From positions 270,329-328,034 of the forward strand of contig NZ_AXAY01000008.1 in NCBI RefSeq assembly GCF_000473045.1: a stretch of 57,706 nt of DNA. Direction: 5' to 3'. Below are positions 29,664 to 38,210 of the stretch, one piece after another (positions within the stretch are counted from its first letter, which is position 1; each line of letters opens with the position of its first letter). The DNA comes from Bradyrhizobium sp. WSM3983. Its GTDB lineage: Bacteria > Pseudomonadota > Alphaproteobacteria > Rhizobiales > Xanthobacteraceae. Both the position numbers and the translations under genes were made by a program. The notes below the pieces were generated by a model. The model had not been told where the DNA came from and did no database searches. It was given only the letters and a program-made list of their open reading frames with translations.

Positions 29664-29771
29664 TCCCTCTCCCGCTTGCGGGAGAGGGTGTCTCCACAAC
29701 GGGACAGTCCCTTAGAGGACAGAACCCTCACCCGGCGCTTCGCGCCGACCTCTCCCGCAAGCGGGAGAGGT
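29664..29771. repeat. Complete two-part CTCTCCC palindromic repeat
   Basis: Hairpin CTCTCCCGC/GCGGGAGAG, a 40-base centre, then CCCTCACCC, hairpin GGCGC-TTC-GCGCC and a second CTCTCCCGC/GCGGGAGAG. It begins 10 bases after the CoA-transferase stop, and the rest of the 360-base gap to ugpB contains only the Pho-box region. Confidence 0.85.
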
Positions 29772-29933
29772 TCTCGAACCCGCGGCGTGATCGTCGGCCT
29801 CACAGCATCAAATGCCGCAGTGCGGCGCGGGCACGCATGTGCACCGCGAACCGAGCAGGTTGCCCGCATCGCGTTCGCCTATTTGATGGCTTCCCTTTTC
29901 CAGCGCTTGCCGCTTTCGTTTCGGCCGCTTACA

Positions 29934-29951
29934 CAGTCATGTGAACGTCAT
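29934..29951 (+). promoter_or_regulatory. Candidate Pho box upstream of ugpB
   Basis: CAGTCAT-GTGA-ACGTCAT has the two 7-base half-sites with 4-base spacing of PhoB sites (consensus CTGTCAT repeated), 63 bases before the ugpB start. ugp genes are PhoB targets in other bacteria. Confidence 0.6.
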
Positions 29952-30014
29952 ATGGCGCTGCTAGCGCAAGCGATCTTTTTGACGGCCAAAGGACGGCTAA
30001 GGGAGGTTTACTTG

Positions 30015-31331
30015 ATGGCTCTTCGACATTTTGGGGCGGCTGCCGCTGTTGCAATCGCGGTTGGCATGACGGCTTCGCCGGCGCTGGCTGCGACTGAAAT
30101 CCAGTGGTGGCATGCGATGACCGGCGCCAACAACGACGTCATCGTCAAGCTCGCCAACGACTTCAATGCGTCGCAGAGCGACTACAAGGTCATCCCGACC
30201 TACAAGGGCAACTATGCCGATACGATGAACGCCGGCATCGCGGCCTTCCGCGCCGGCAATGCCCCGCACATCATGCAGGTGTTCGAAGTCGGCACCGCGA
30301 CCATGATGGCCGCGACCGGCGCCGTGAAGCCCGTCTACAAGCTGATGGCCGAGGCCGGCGAGAAATTCGATCCCAAGATCTACCTTCCCGCGATCACCGG
30401 TTACTACTCGACCTCGAAGGGCGAGATGCTGTCCTTCCCCTTCAACTCGTCGTCAACAGTGATGTGGGTGAACCTCGATGAGCTGAAGAAGGCCAATGTC
30501 GAGATCCCGAAGACCTGGCCTGAGACGTTCGAGGCCGCCAAGAAGCTCCATGACAACGGTCATCCGACCTGCGGCTTCTCCGGCTCCTGGGTCACCTGGG
30601 TCAATCTCGAGCAGCTCTCCGCCTGGCACAACGTGCCGCTCGCCAGCAAGGCCAACGGCCTCGACGGCTTCGACACCAAGCTCGAGTTCAACGGACCGCT
30701 CCAGGTCAAGCATCTCGAAAAGCTGGTCGAGCTGCAAAAGGACAAGACCTACGATTACGCAGGCCGCACCAATACCGGCGAAGGCCGCTTCACCTCGGGT
30801 GAGTGCGCGATCTACCTGACCTCGTCGGCCTTCTTCGGCAACGTCAAGGCGCAGGCCAAGTTCAACTTCACCGCCGTGCCGATGCCGTATTATCCTGATG
30901 TCAAGGGTGCCCCGCAGAACTCGATCATCGGCGGCGCTTCGCTCTGGGTGATGGGCGGCAAGTCGGCCGACGAGTACAAGGGCGTTGCGAAATTCCTGAC
31001 CTTCCTCTCGGACACCGACCGTCAGGTCTACATCCACAAGGCCTCGGGCTATCTGCCGATCACCAAGGCCGCCTATGAAAAGGCCAAGGCCGAGGGCTTC
31101 TACAAGGACCAGCCCTATCTCGAGACCCCGTTGCTCGAGCTGACCAACAAGGAGCCGACCGAGAACTCGCGCGGCCTGCGCCTTGGCAACATGGTTCAGC
31201 TGCGCGACGTCTGGGCGGAAGAGATCGAGCAGGCGCTGGCCGGCAAGAAGACCGCCAAGCAGGCGCTGGATGCCTCCGTCGAGCGCGGCAACACGATGCT
31301 GCGTCAGTTCGAAAAGACCGCCGTAAAATAA
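30015..31331 (+). CDS. ugpB: Glycerol-3-phosphate-binding periplasmic protein
   Basis: A 438-residue extracellular solute-binding protein. A Sec signal peptide ends at SPALA (about residue 25). The mature start, TEIQWWHAMTGANND, and the later FSGSWVTWVNLEQ and GGASLWVMGGK resemble UgpB, which captures sn-glycerol-3-phosphate and its diesters. The ATG at 30015 has GGGAGG eight bases upstream. First gene of ugpBAEC; a strong hairpin separates it from the permease genes. Confidence 0.93.
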   Translation: MALRHFGAAAAVAIAVGMTASPALAATEIQWWHAMTGANNDVIVKLANDFNASQSDYKVIPTYKGNYADTMNAGIAAFRAGNAPHIMQVFEVGTATMMAATGAVKPVYKLMAEAGEKFDPKIYLPAITGYYSTSKGEMLSFPFNSSSTVMWVNLDELKKANVEIPKTWPETFEAAKKLHDNGHPTCGFSGSWVTWVNLEQLSAWHNVPLASKANGLDGFDTKLEFNGPLQVKHLEKLVELQKDKTYDYAGRTNTGEGRFTSGECAIYLTSSAFFGNVKAQAKFNFTAVPMPYYPDVKGAPQNSIIGGASLWVMGGKSADEYKGVAKFLTFLSDTDRQVYIHKASGYLPITKAAYEKAKAEGFYKDQPYLETPLLELTNKEPTENSRGLRLGNMVQLRDVWAEEIEQALAGKKTAKQALDASVERGNTMLRQFEKTAVK

Positions 31332-31337
31332 GGCGAA

Positions 31338-31376
31338 GGCGCCGGCAGGCCACGCGACGAGCGGCCTGCCGGCGCC
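31338..31376 (+). other. Perfect 14-bp stem-loop between ugpB and ugpA
   Basis: GGCGCCGGCAGGCC and its exact complement GGCCTGCCGGCGCC enclose an 11-base loop; no T-run follows. It lies six bases past the ugpB stop and ends nine bases before the ugpA ATG, where no Shine-Dalgarno sequence is seen. It probably protects ugpB message and lowers permease expression. Confidence 0.8.
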
Positions 31377-31385
31377 ACCCCCACC

Positions 31386-32267
31386 ATGCAAAAGCAAGCC
31401 ATTTTCCAATCAAAGCTATTGCCCTACGCGCTGGTTGCCCCGCAACTTGCAATCGTCCTGATTTTCTTCTATTGGCCGGCCTTGCAGGCGGTGATCCAGT
31501 CCTTCCTGCTGCAGGACGCCTTCGGTCTCTCGTCGAACTTCGTCTGGCTCGACAACTACGTCGAGCTGTTCAGGGACCCCGCTTATTTCGAAGCGATCGT
31601 CCGGACCTTCTTCTTCTCGTTCGCGATTGCGGTGTCGTCGCTGTCCTTCGCGCTGCTGCTCGCCGTGATGGCCGACAAGCCGCTGCGCGGCTCGATGCTC
31701 TACCGCACGCTGCTGATCTGGCCCTATGCCGTGGCGCCGCCCGTCGTCGGCGTGCTCTGGATCTTCATGCTGCATCCCTCGCTCGGCGTGCTCGCGCGTT
31801 ACCTGCGCGCGGTCGGCATCGACTGGAATCCGCTGCTCGACGGCAACCAGGCGGCTGCGCTGATCATCCTTGCGGCCGCCTGGAAGCAGATCTCCTATAA
31901 TTTCCTGTTCTTCCTCGCCGGCCTGCAAGCCATTCCGAAAAGCGTGTTCGAGGCCGCCGCGATCGACGGCGCGCGCCCGATGCGGCGGTTCTGGACCGTG
32001 ACCTTCCCGCTACTGTCGCCGACCATCTTCTTCCTGCTGGTCGTCAATATCGTCTACGCCTTCTTCGACACGTTCGGCATCATCGACACCATGACGCGCG
32101 GCGGACCGGGAACGTCGACGGTGACGCTGGTCTACAAGGTCTATTCCGACGGCCTGCTCGGCGGCAATCTCGGCAGCTCGGCAGCGCAATCCGTGATCCT
32201 AATGGTCATGGTGATCGTGCTCACGGGAATCCAGTTCCGCTTCGTCGAACGCAAGGTGACCTACTGA
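31386..32267 (+). CDS. ugpA: Glycerol-3-phosphate ABC transporter permease UgpA
   Basis: A 293-residue inner-membrane permease with about six spans. The EAA loop that contacts the ATPase reads [20 protein letters not shown]. The starting segment ([22 protein letters not shown]) is typical of MalF-type subunits. It overlaps ugpE by one base (TGATG). Translation starts unusually, beside a strong hairpin and without a clear ribosome site. Confidence 0.93.
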   Translation: MQKQAIFQSKLLPYALVAPQLAIVLIFFYWPALQAVIQSFLLQDAFGLSSNFVWLDNYVELFRDPAYFEAIVRTFFFSFAIAVSSLSFALLLAVMADKPLRGSMLYRTLLIWPYAVAPPVVGVLWIFMLHPSLGVLARYLRAVGIDWNPLLDGNQAAALIILAAAWKQISYNFLFFLAGLQAIPKSVFEAAAIDGARPMRRFWTVTFPLLSPTIFFLLVVNIVYAFFDTFGIIDTMTRGGPGTSTVTLVYKVYSDGLLGGNLGSSAAQSVILMVMVIVLTGIQFRFVERKVTY

Positions 32268-33115
32268 TGGTCGAAGACGAGGGCTTCCAGCGCTACGTCG
32301 CCCATTTCATCCTCTGGGTCGGGATCGCGATCGTCGCGTTCCCGGTCTACATCGCGATCGTCGCCTCGACCCAGGACAACGCGCTGATCGCCAACGGGCA
32401 GATGTCGCTGCTGCCGGGCGGCCATTTCTTCGAGGTCTACTACCAGACCATTTTCGTGGGCACGAGCGGCTCGACCCGCGAGCCGGTCTACAACATGATG
32501 CTGAACTCGCTGGTGATGGCGCTGTTGATCGCGGTCGGCAAGATCGCGATCTCGATCATCTCGGCCTATGGGATCGTGTATTTCCGCTTTCCGTTCCGGA
32601 TGCCGATCTTCTGGATCATCTTCATCACCTTGATGCTGCCGGTCGAGGTGCGCATCTATCCGACCTACAAGATCGTCGCCGATCTGCACATGCTCGACAG
32701 CTATGCCGGCCTCTCGCTGCCGCTGATCGCATCGGCCACCGCGACGCTGCTGTTCCGGCAATTCTTCATGACCGTGCCGGATGAATTGCTGGAGGCCTCG
32801 CGCATCGACGGCGCCGGCCCTTTGCGCTTCTTCTGGGATACGCTGCTGCCGCTGTCGCGCACCAACATGGCGGCGCTGTTCGTGATCCTCTTCATCCTCG
32901 GCTGGAATCAATATCTCTGGCCGCTCTTGATCACCACGCGCGACGACATGCAGACCATCCAGGTCGGCATCCGCAAGATGATCACCACCACCGACGCGCT
33001 CACCGAATGGCCGGTCGTGATGGCGACCGCCGTGCTGGCCATGCTGCCGCCGGTGTTCGTCGTCGTCGCCATGCAGAAATTGTTCGTGCGCGGCCTGGTC
33101 GAGACGGAGAAGTAG
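32267..33115 (+). CDS. ugpE: Glycerol-3-phosphate ABC transporter permease UgpE
   Basis: A 282-residue MalG-type permease with about six spans and the EAA motif LLEASRIDGAGPLRFFWDT. It forms the channel with UgpA. Start and the preceding stop share one base, implying coupled translation; ugpC begins six bases after its stop. Confidence 0.93.
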   Translation: MVEDEGFQRYVAHFILWVGIAIVAFPVYIAIVASTQDNALIANGQMSLLPGGHFFEVYYQTIFVGTSGSTREPVYNMMLNSLVMALLIAVGKIAISIISAYGIVYFRFPFRMPIFWIIFITLMLPVEVRIYPTYKIVADLHMLDSYAGLSLPLIASATATLLFRQFFMTVPDELLEASRIDGAGPLRFFWDTLLPLSRTNMAALFVILFILGWNQYLWPLLITTRDDMQTIQVGIRKMITTTDALTEWPVVMATAVLAMLPPVFVVVAMQKLFVRGLVETEK

Positions 33116-33121
33116 AGAGTT

Positions 33122-34207
33122 ATGGCCAACGTCACCCTGCGCAACGTCCGCAAGACCTATACCGGCGGCTTCGAGGCGATCAAAGGCGTCAATGTCGATG
33201 TCGGCGACGGTCAGTTCTGCGTGCTGGTCGGCCCCTCCGGCTGCGGCAAGTCGACGCTGCTCCGCATGGTCGCGGGGCTCGAGACCGTGACCGGCGGCGA
33301 GATCGATATCGGCGGCCGCGTCGTCAACCAGGTCGAGCCCGCCGATCGCGACATCGCGATGGTGTTCCAGAACTACGCGCTCTATCCGCATATGAGCGTC
33401 TTCAACAACATGGCCTACGGCTTGCGCAATCGCGGCATGAAGGAAGCCGAGGTCAAGACCCGCGTCGAGGAAGCCGCGCGCGTGCTCGAGCTCGCGCCCA
33501 TGCTGGAGCGCAAGCCGCGCCAGCTCTCCGGCGGCCAGCGCCAGCGCGTCGCCATGGGCCGCGCCATCGTGCGCCAGCCGAAAGTGTTTCTGTTCGACGA
33601 GCCGCTGTCGAACCTCGACGCCAAGCTGCGCATCGCGATGCGCGTCGAGATCCGCAAACTGCAGCGCCGGCTCAACACGACGTCGATCTACGTCACCCAC
33701 GACCAGCTCGAGGCGATGACGCTCGCTGACATCCTCGTCGTGATGAATGGCGGCCAGGTCGAGCAGATCGGCAATCCCCTCGCCATCTACGAGAAGCCGG
33801 CGACGACCTTCGTCGCCTCCTTCATCGGCGCCCCGCCAATGAACCTGATGTCGACGCGCACTGAGGAGATCAAGTCGCAGCTCGGCGGCAGTGCGGGCGA
33901 CGCCGGCATCCTCGGCATCCGTCCGGAAGATTTTGTCATCACCGACCAGACACCGGCCGGCGGCGTTGCCCTGCCGCTGACGGTGGAAGCGATCGAGCGC
34001 GTCGGCGCCGAGACTTTTATCTACGGCTCGCGCGCTCAGGATGAGCAGCGCGTCGCGGCCACTCCGGGCGAGTTGCCGCCGGGCGAGGTCATCGTCCGCA
34101 TCCCCGGAACCGAGGCTCCCGCCATCGGCCAGAAGATCCGGGTCGGCGCTATCAGGTCAAAACTGCACCTGTTCAGCGGCGACGGCAGGAGCCGGATCGA
34201 GGCTTAA
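33122..34207 (+). CDS. ugpC: Glycerol-3-phosphate ABC transporter ATPase UgpC
   Basis: A 361-residue ATPase of the MalK/UgpC subfamily: Walker [11 protein letters not shown] loop [10 protein letters not shown], signature LSGGQRQR, Walker [13 protein letters not shown] and the H-loop VTHDQ. A C-terminal TOBE-type region follows residue 240 and contains LGIRPEDFV. It energises UgpA/E. Last gene of the operon; sequence composition falls sharply after its stop. Confidence 0.95.
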   Translation: MANVTLRNVRKTYTGGFEAIKGVNVDVGDGQFCVLVGPSGCGKSTLLRMVAGLETVTGGEIDIGGRVVNQVEPADRDIAMVFQNYALYPHMSVFNNMAYGLRNRGMKEAEVKTRVEEAARVLELAPMLERKPRQLSGGQRQRVAMGRAIVRQPKVFLFDEPLSNLDAKLRIAMRVEIRKLQRRLNTTSIYVTHDQLEAMTLADILVVMNGGQVEQIGNPLAIYEKPATTFVASFIGAPPMNLMSTRTEEIKSQLGGSAGDAGILGIRPEDFVITDQTPAGGVALPLTVEAIERVGAETFIYGSRAQDEQRVAATPGELPPGEVIVRIPGTEAPAIGQKIRVGAIRSKLHLFSGDGRSRIEA

Positions 34208-34403
34208 GACGGGCTTTCGGGACTTGCCGACAGAAATGTTGAAAACAACCCCATGCAAAGTAACCCGGTAGGTAAGGGCTCACTGCGCAGGAGGTAATTA
34301 AGCACCTCTATCGCTCCCCTGTTCACTCCTCTATAGGCAGAGTTGTCAGGATTTGTGAATCAAGGTAATGAAGTTCCGTGGAGTTACCCACGCGGAACTC
34401 GCG

Positions 34404-35450
34404 ATGACTGACCAACCGATCAATGAAGCTCTTGAGCAGAAGAAAGCTCGCCTTGCGCAGCAAGCGGCTGCTATTGCGCGCGAGCTGCAGGAGTTGGAAG
34501 AAATCCAACGACTCACTGCTTTGGCGGCGAAGCACAATCTGGTCGTAAGCGCGGCTCCCGCGCCACCAAAGAGCGGTGAAAAGGTGGGCTCCTGCGCCGA
34601 TCTGATTGACCGTTACTGTGCTGATCCACGATCAAACTATCATCAACTGCGATACAAGGTTCGTCGCAACTACACTAACATCATGCGGCGCATCGCCGAG
34701 GATGTCGTCTTAGGTATTGAACCTATTGCTGATCTTAACGCTGCCAAAGTGCAGGCGGCGTACGAGCGCTGGTCAGAAGGCGGGAGATTGGCGCAGGGAC
34801 ATAGCCTCATCAGACAATTGCGATTGCTTTGCACCTATGGCGTCACGGTGTTGAACGATGACGCTTGTGTGCGACTTAGTGCGGTTCTGCACAAGATGCG
34901 GGTCCGCAAGCCACGAGGTGGCGCAGTGCTCCTTACGGAAGAGCACGTCAGGCTTATTCGCGCAAAAGCCCATGAAATGAAGTTGCCTTCCGTAGCCCTC
35001 GCGCAAGCGATCCAGTTTGAGTGCCGTCTGAAGCAAACTGACGTCATCGGAGAATGGGTGCCAGTGTCTGAACCTGGCGTTTCGGACATCGTTAGCGAGA
35101 ACAAGGGCAAGTGGCTTCGCGGCATACGATGGGAGGAAATCGACTCCAAGATGATCCTTCGCCATATATCGAGCCTGCATCAGCGCGATATCGTGATTGA
35201 TCTCAATAAATCGCCGATGGTCATGGAAGAGCTTTCCAAGATCGGGAAGCTTCCGGCTCGTGGCCCCATCATCGTTAATGAAATCACGGGCGTACCTTGG
35301 GCTCAGTTCGAATTCAGGCGACGTTGGCGGAAGATCGCCAACGCTGTCGGCGTGCCCGAGAACGTTAAGAACGGGAATAGCAGCCTAGGAGAAGCTTCGA
35401 ACGAAAGCCGGAGCCCTGACGTTCCGGCTCAAGAAGTGGGGATGGCATAG
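34404..35450 (+). CDS. Integrase-like (tyrosine-recombinase-type) protein lacking its catalytic C-terminus
   Basis: About 348 residues from the ATG at 34404 (an ATG 12 codons earlier is also open). Residues 8-45 form a charged coiled coil, 60-170 resemble a SAM-like core-binding domain, and the later part resembles the start of a tyrosine-recombinase fold, with Arg208 (ECRLKQTDVIGEW) in the box I position. I do not see the later HxxR or the Tyr nucleophile; the protein ends in a polar tail. It is richer in A and T than its neighbours, as expected of acquired DNA. It is either a decayed integrase or a binding-only derivative. Confidence 0.65.
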   Translation: MTDQPINEALEQKKARLAQQAAAIARELQELEEIQRLTALAAKHNLVVSAAPAPPKSGEKVGSCADLIDRYCADPRSNYHQLRYKVRRNYTNIMRRIAEDVVLGIEPIADLNAAKVQAAYERWSEGGRLAQGHSLIRQLRLLCTYGVTVLNDDACVRLSAVLHKMRVRKPRGGAVLLTEEHVRLIRAKAHEMKLPSVALAQAIQFECRLKQTDVIGEWVPVSEPGVSDIVSENKGKWLRGIRWEEIDSKMILRHISSLHQRDIVIDLNKSPMVMEELSKIGKLPARGPIIVNEITGVPWAQFEFRRRWRKIANAVGVPENVKNGNSSLGEASNESRSPDVPAQEVGMA

Positions 35451-35569
35451 TGCAGGATTTGGCTTTCCATCCAGCGCCCTTCCTGACCGTATCCGTCAGG
35501 CGAGAAGGAAAACTCATTCGACGGCCCCCTTGGATGCTGAACGTGGACGGTAAGTTCAATGCGTCTTGA
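35450..35569 (+). CDS. Possible 39-residue peptide overlapping the integrase-like stop
   Basis: A GTG at 35450 shares a base with the TAG stop of the integrase-like gene. The peptide contains FLTVSVRREGKLIRRPPW and has a basic middle. Its tail overlaps the next short frame by 11 bases. Evidence is limited to the tight overlaps and a reasonable composition; no ribosome site is obvious, so initiation would have to be coupled. Confidence 0.35.
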   Translation: MQDLAFHPAPFLTVSVRREGKLIRRPPWMLNVDGKFNAS

Positions 35570-35702
35570 TCCAAATCGGCTGATTCTCGTCGTTGCACTG
35601 CTCATCCTCGCGGGCATGGCTGGTGCGTGGAACTACCGACTCGAAATCGGCAGAGACGGTCTCAAATTTGAGACTAATATCGCGAAAGCTCAGTCGCGAT
35701 AA
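35559..35702 (+). CDS. Possible 47-residue single-span membrane peptide
   Basis: The frame starts at ATG 35559 and reads MRLDPNRLILVVALLILAGM at the N-terminus: a short basic head, one hydrophobic span (about residues 8-24), then a polar tail with GRDGLKFETN. The head-span-tail layout is that of small inner-membrane peptides. It overlaps the preceding short frame. From here to 35902 I see nothing recognisable. Confidence 0.45.
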   Translation: MRLDPNRLILVVALLILAGMAGAWNYRLEIGRDGLKFETNIAKAQSR

Positions 35703-35902
35703 TCGACCTGATTGTCGATTTGCGTCTCTGGTCGCCTACGGCATGGGGATCTAGCTGTATTCAATCGGCCTGGTAGCCACGATCTGTTCGGCTGGGTCCT
35801 GGATCTGTTGAGGGAGCAGACACGACCTTATCTGAGCAGCAGTGATTTTCTTTTTCGACCGGCTCGCCGTTGCTGTTCTCGTCCACAGCCCCCTGCTACG
35901 TC

Positions 35903-35930
35903 CTTGAACCCCCACGGGGATATGCCCATA
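35903..35930 (+). promoter_or_regulatory. Candidate heat-shock (sigma-32) promoter of hsp20
   Basis: CTTGAA (35903-35908), 16 bases, then CCCATA (35925-35930), close to the sigma-32 pattern CTTGAA-N13/17-CCCCAT. Transcription would begin near 35937-35941, about 60 bases before the hsp20 start. Confidence 0.6.
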
Positions 35931-35940
35931 TTACTGACCA

Positions 35941-35999
35941 AGGGGCGCCGGTTCCGGGCCCTGAAATGCCAAAGTCGCTTCGAGAGGACTTTGTAAACT
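35941..35999 (+). ncRNA. ROSE-like RNA thermometer in the hsp20 leader
   Basis: Two hairpins can form. The first pairs AGGG with CCCT around an inner CCG-GTTC-CGG. The second spans AAGTCGCT-TCG-AGAGGACTT (35972-35991) and hides the AGGA ribosome site behind TCGCT, the arrangement of ROSE elements (UYGCU against AGGA), which melt on heating. It is shorter than the classical Bradyrhizobium ROSE leader. Confidence 0.6.
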
Positions 36000-36425
36000 A
36001 TGTCTCGTGTTCCCACGCTTTCCAGTCCGTTCCTTCTGGGCTTCGACGAGATTGAGCGCGTGCTCGATCGGGTCGTGAAAGGCGCCGACGGTTACCCTCC
36101 CTACAATATCGAGAGATGCGGCGGAGCGGACGGCCAGCCCGAGCGCTTGCGCATCACGCTGGCGGTCGCCGGATTCACCCGCGACCAACTCGATGTAACC
36201 ATTGAGGAAAACCAGCTCGTGATCCGCGGGCGGCAGCAGGACGACAAGACCCGGCAATACATCCATCGCGGCATCGCCGCGCGCCACTTCCAGCGCACCT
36301 TCGTGCTGGCGGAGGGGATGCTGGTACTGGGTGCGGATCTGAAGAACGGATTGTTGTCGGTTGACCTGGCCCGGCCTGAGCCGGAGCGGATCGTTAAGAC
36401 AATCGCTATCAATGAGCACGAATAA
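36000..36425 (+). CDS. Small heat-shock protein (Hsp20/IbpA-like)
   Basis: A 141-residue alpha-crystallin-domain chaperone. The N-terminal arm has VPTLSSPFLLGFDEIERVLD and YNIE, the domain runs about 38-125 (LRITLAVAGFTRDQLDV, LVIRGRQ), and a LARPEPE tail follows. It holds unfolding proteins in the cytoplasm. A candidate sigma-32 promoter and a ribosome-site-sequestering hairpin precede it. It is followed at 51 bases by a DUF1150 gene, a pairing seen in related genomes. Confidence 0.92.
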   Translation: MSRVPTLSSPFLLGFDEIERVLDRVVKGADGYPPYNIERCGGADGQPERLRITLAVAGFTRDQLDVTIEENQLVIRGRQQDDKTRQYIHRGIAARHFQRTFVLAEGMLVLGADLKNGLLSVDLARPEPERIVKTIAINEHE

Positions 36426-36476
36426 TGGAACGAGTAGCGGACTCGACCGCTTAGTTTCTGTGAAGGAGTCGAGACC

Positions 36477-36749
36477 ATGAGTGAAGGTCACGTTGCGTTC
36501 GAATACGAAGCCAAGGCCGTCTCGCCCGAGACACTGGCAACCCTCGGCGAAGGCCATATCGCCTATGTGAAGCAGATTCGCTCCGAAGATGTGCCCGGCC
36601 TGTTTCCCGAGGCCCCGAAGATTGCGCCCGGCCTCAAGCTGTTCGCGCTCCACTCCGCCGACGGCACGCCGATCATGCTGACCGACAGCCACGAAGCCGC
36701 GGTCGCGAATGCCTGGAGCAACGAGCTGCAAGCCGTCAGCGTGCACTGA
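36477..36749 (+). CDS. DUF1150-family protein
   Basis: A 90-residue protein with the family features LATLGEGHIAYVKQIRSED and the end segment GTPIMLTDSHEAAVANAW. GAAGGAG precedes the ATG. It lies directly after hsp20 and shares its terminator, so it is probably heat-induced with it. Function unknown. A degraded copy of its last third, stop region and terminator is found 1.5 kb downstream. Confidence 0.9.
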   Translation: MSEGHVAFEYEAKAVSPETLATLGEGHIAYVKQIRSEDVPGLFPEAPKIAPGLKLFALHSADGTPIMLTDSHEAAVANAWSNELQAVSVH

Positions 36750-36822
36750 GCGCACGCGCGTCACATGAATAGAGATTCAAGCGGGCATGCCTTCAGACGA
36801 AGGTGTGCCCGTTTTGCTTTTG
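36666..36822. repeat. Direct-repeat copy A (3' end of the DUF1150 gene plus terminator)
   Basis: This segment recurs imperfectly at 38211-38350. Shared blocks include GCCGATCATGCTGACCGACA, GCCGTCAGCGTGCAC and GCGGGCATGCC. The two copies bracket the toxin-antitoxin pair and the GlcG-like fragment. Confidence 0.8.
36782..36820 (+). terminator. Rho-independent terminator of the hsp20-DUF1150 operon
   Basis: CGGGCATGCC and GGTGTGCCCG form a stem with two wobble pairs around TTCAGACGAA, followed by TTTTGCTTTTG. Confidence 0.85.
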
Positions 36823-36874
36823 CGATCAAATTCGGATACTCTAAATTCTGGTTGATCCGACCAGAAAGCATGCC

Positions 36875-37168
36875 ATGACCGCAAAGCGCCCCTCTTCGAA
36901 GAAGGGCTCCCAATCCGGGCGATGGAGTCTTCAGGATGCGAAGACGCATCTGAGCCAGATTGTCAGAGAGGCCCAGCGCATCGGACCGCAGCGCGTTACG
37001 CTGCACGGGAAAGACGCTGCGGTTATCATCGCGGCAGAGGAATTCGACCGCCTCCAGCGGCCCGTGAGCGGCCGCGACATCGTTACGGCCCTCGCGAAGT
37101 CCCCGTTGGCGGACGTCGAATTTGAACGCCTGACTGTCAAATCCAAGGTTCGGGACGTCGAACTTTGA
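36875..37168 (+). CDS. Antitoxin of the Phd/YefM family
   Basis: A 97-residue protein. After a basic head (TAKRPSSKKGS) comes the Phd-type DNA-binding start GRWSLQDAKTHLSQIVREA, then VTLHGKDAAVIIAAEEFDRL, matching Phd/YefM antitoxins. The C-terminal third should wrap the toxin. It overlaps the toxin gene by four bases and probably represses the pair's promoter with it. Confidence 0.9.
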   Translation: MTAKRPSSKKGSQSGRWSLQDAKTHLSQIVREAQRIGPQRVTLHGKDAAVIIAAEEFDRLQRPVSGRDIVTALAKSPLADVEFERLTVKSKVRDVEL

Positions 37169-37659
37169 GGGGGTGGCTTCTCGACACCAACGTAGTTTCG
37201 GAACTACGCAGGCCTAAGCCTAATCCTGACGTCACAGGTTTTGTAGCCGGCCAAAGCGGCGACGATCTCTATGTCACGGACATCACCTTCGCCGAGATCA
37301 CTTATGGCATCGAACAATTGTCCGATGCCGCCAGACGCGCCGATCTTCGATCGTGGTCGGACAACACGCTGCGACCGTTGTTTGCGGGTCGAGTCCTTGC
37401 CATCACCGAAGATGTGATCGTGCGGTGGAAGGTAATGATCGTCGAGGGTCGCAAGCGCCGTCACACTTTCGGGCAACCGGATTTATTCATCGCAGCTATC
37501 GCCGCGCTCCAGGATCTGGCGGTGGTTACGCGCGATATCGACGAATTCGTCGAAGCTCGCGTGCCGGTATTTGATCCCTGGACACACAAATTCTACCATC
37601 ACGGCAAAGAGACGCTCGTGCGACCAGCCGTGACGCTCGAAGCAATCTCCAAGCTATAG
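37165..37659 (+). CDS. VapC-like PIN-domain toxin
   Basis: A 164-residue PIN-domain ribonuclease. The four acidic residues are Asp7 (LLDTNVVSEL), Glu44 (ITFAEITYGIE), Asp106 (GQPDLFIAAIA) and Asp124 (VTRDIDEF). It starts at TTG 37165 inside the antitoxin stop (TTGA), so toxin is made only by coupled translation. About 25 extra residues follow the PIN core. A Phd-type partner makes it FitB/VapC-like. Confidence 0.9.
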   Translation: MRGWLLDTNVVSELRRPKPNPDVTGFVAGQSGDDLYVTDITFAEITYGIEQLSDAARRADLRSWSDNTLRPLFAGRVLAITEDVIVRWKVMIVEGRKRRHTFGQPDLFIAAIAALQDLAVVTRDIDEFVEARVPVFDPWTHKFYHHGKETLVRPAVTLEAISKL

Positions 37660-37755
37660 CCGAAGCGGTCACTTCACGTCGCGGTCGTGGGCGACTATCC
37701 ACTCGACGCCGCCGCGATGGTCGCGCGGTCGATTTGTTCGGGCGAGAAGCCCTGA

Positions 37756-38181
37756 GGGGCTTCCGGACAAGACGAGGCGGTCGCAAGTTGCGCGAAGCAG
37801 GGTTTCCGAGTCAGCGCGGCCGTCGTTGACGTCGATGGCTTGACGCAGGCCATGTTGCGTGGTGACGGGGCTCACGCGGCCTCATTCGATCTGGCCAGTG
37901 ACAAGGCGTATACCGTGGTCACGATCGGCGCCACCCACAACGACGATAGCATCAGCGCCATGGTGAAGCGGATGGGAGCAAATCCGACTGCCTTCTGGGG
38001 CTTGGCCAATGCCGGCGGCCTGGGCAAGCTGCCGCGCGTCTCGCTCATTGTCGGCGGTCTTCGCATCAAGGTTGGCAATGAGGTTGTTGGCGGCATTGGC
38101 GTCTCGGGCGGGCCCGGGATCGATGACGACGAGGCTTGCGCCAAAGCCGGCATCGACAAGATCAGCGCGCATCTCAAATAG
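37756..38181 (+). pseudogene. GlcG/HbpS-like protein gene missing its 5' end
   Basis: The frame is open from 37756 after a TGA and encodes EAVASCAKQGFRVSAAVVDV, then GAHAASFDLASDKAYTVV and GGIGVSGGPGIDDDEACAKAG, which fit the GlcG/HbpS (haem-binding-like) fold. The family normally begins before this with an export signal or a short helix; neither is present. The first usable start (TTG 37840) would remove the first strand. I therefore regard it as an N-terminally truncated remnant, though a short expressed form is possible. Confidence 0.65.
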
Positions 38182-38210
38182 CTGATGGCGACGGAACGAA
38201 TCGATCAAAG

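Noticed and set aside
34208..34403. Small RNA or gene after ugpC
   Set aside because: A weak GAGGT/ACCTC hairpin and AT-rich sequence are visible, but neither a promoter-terminator pair nor a convincing frame.
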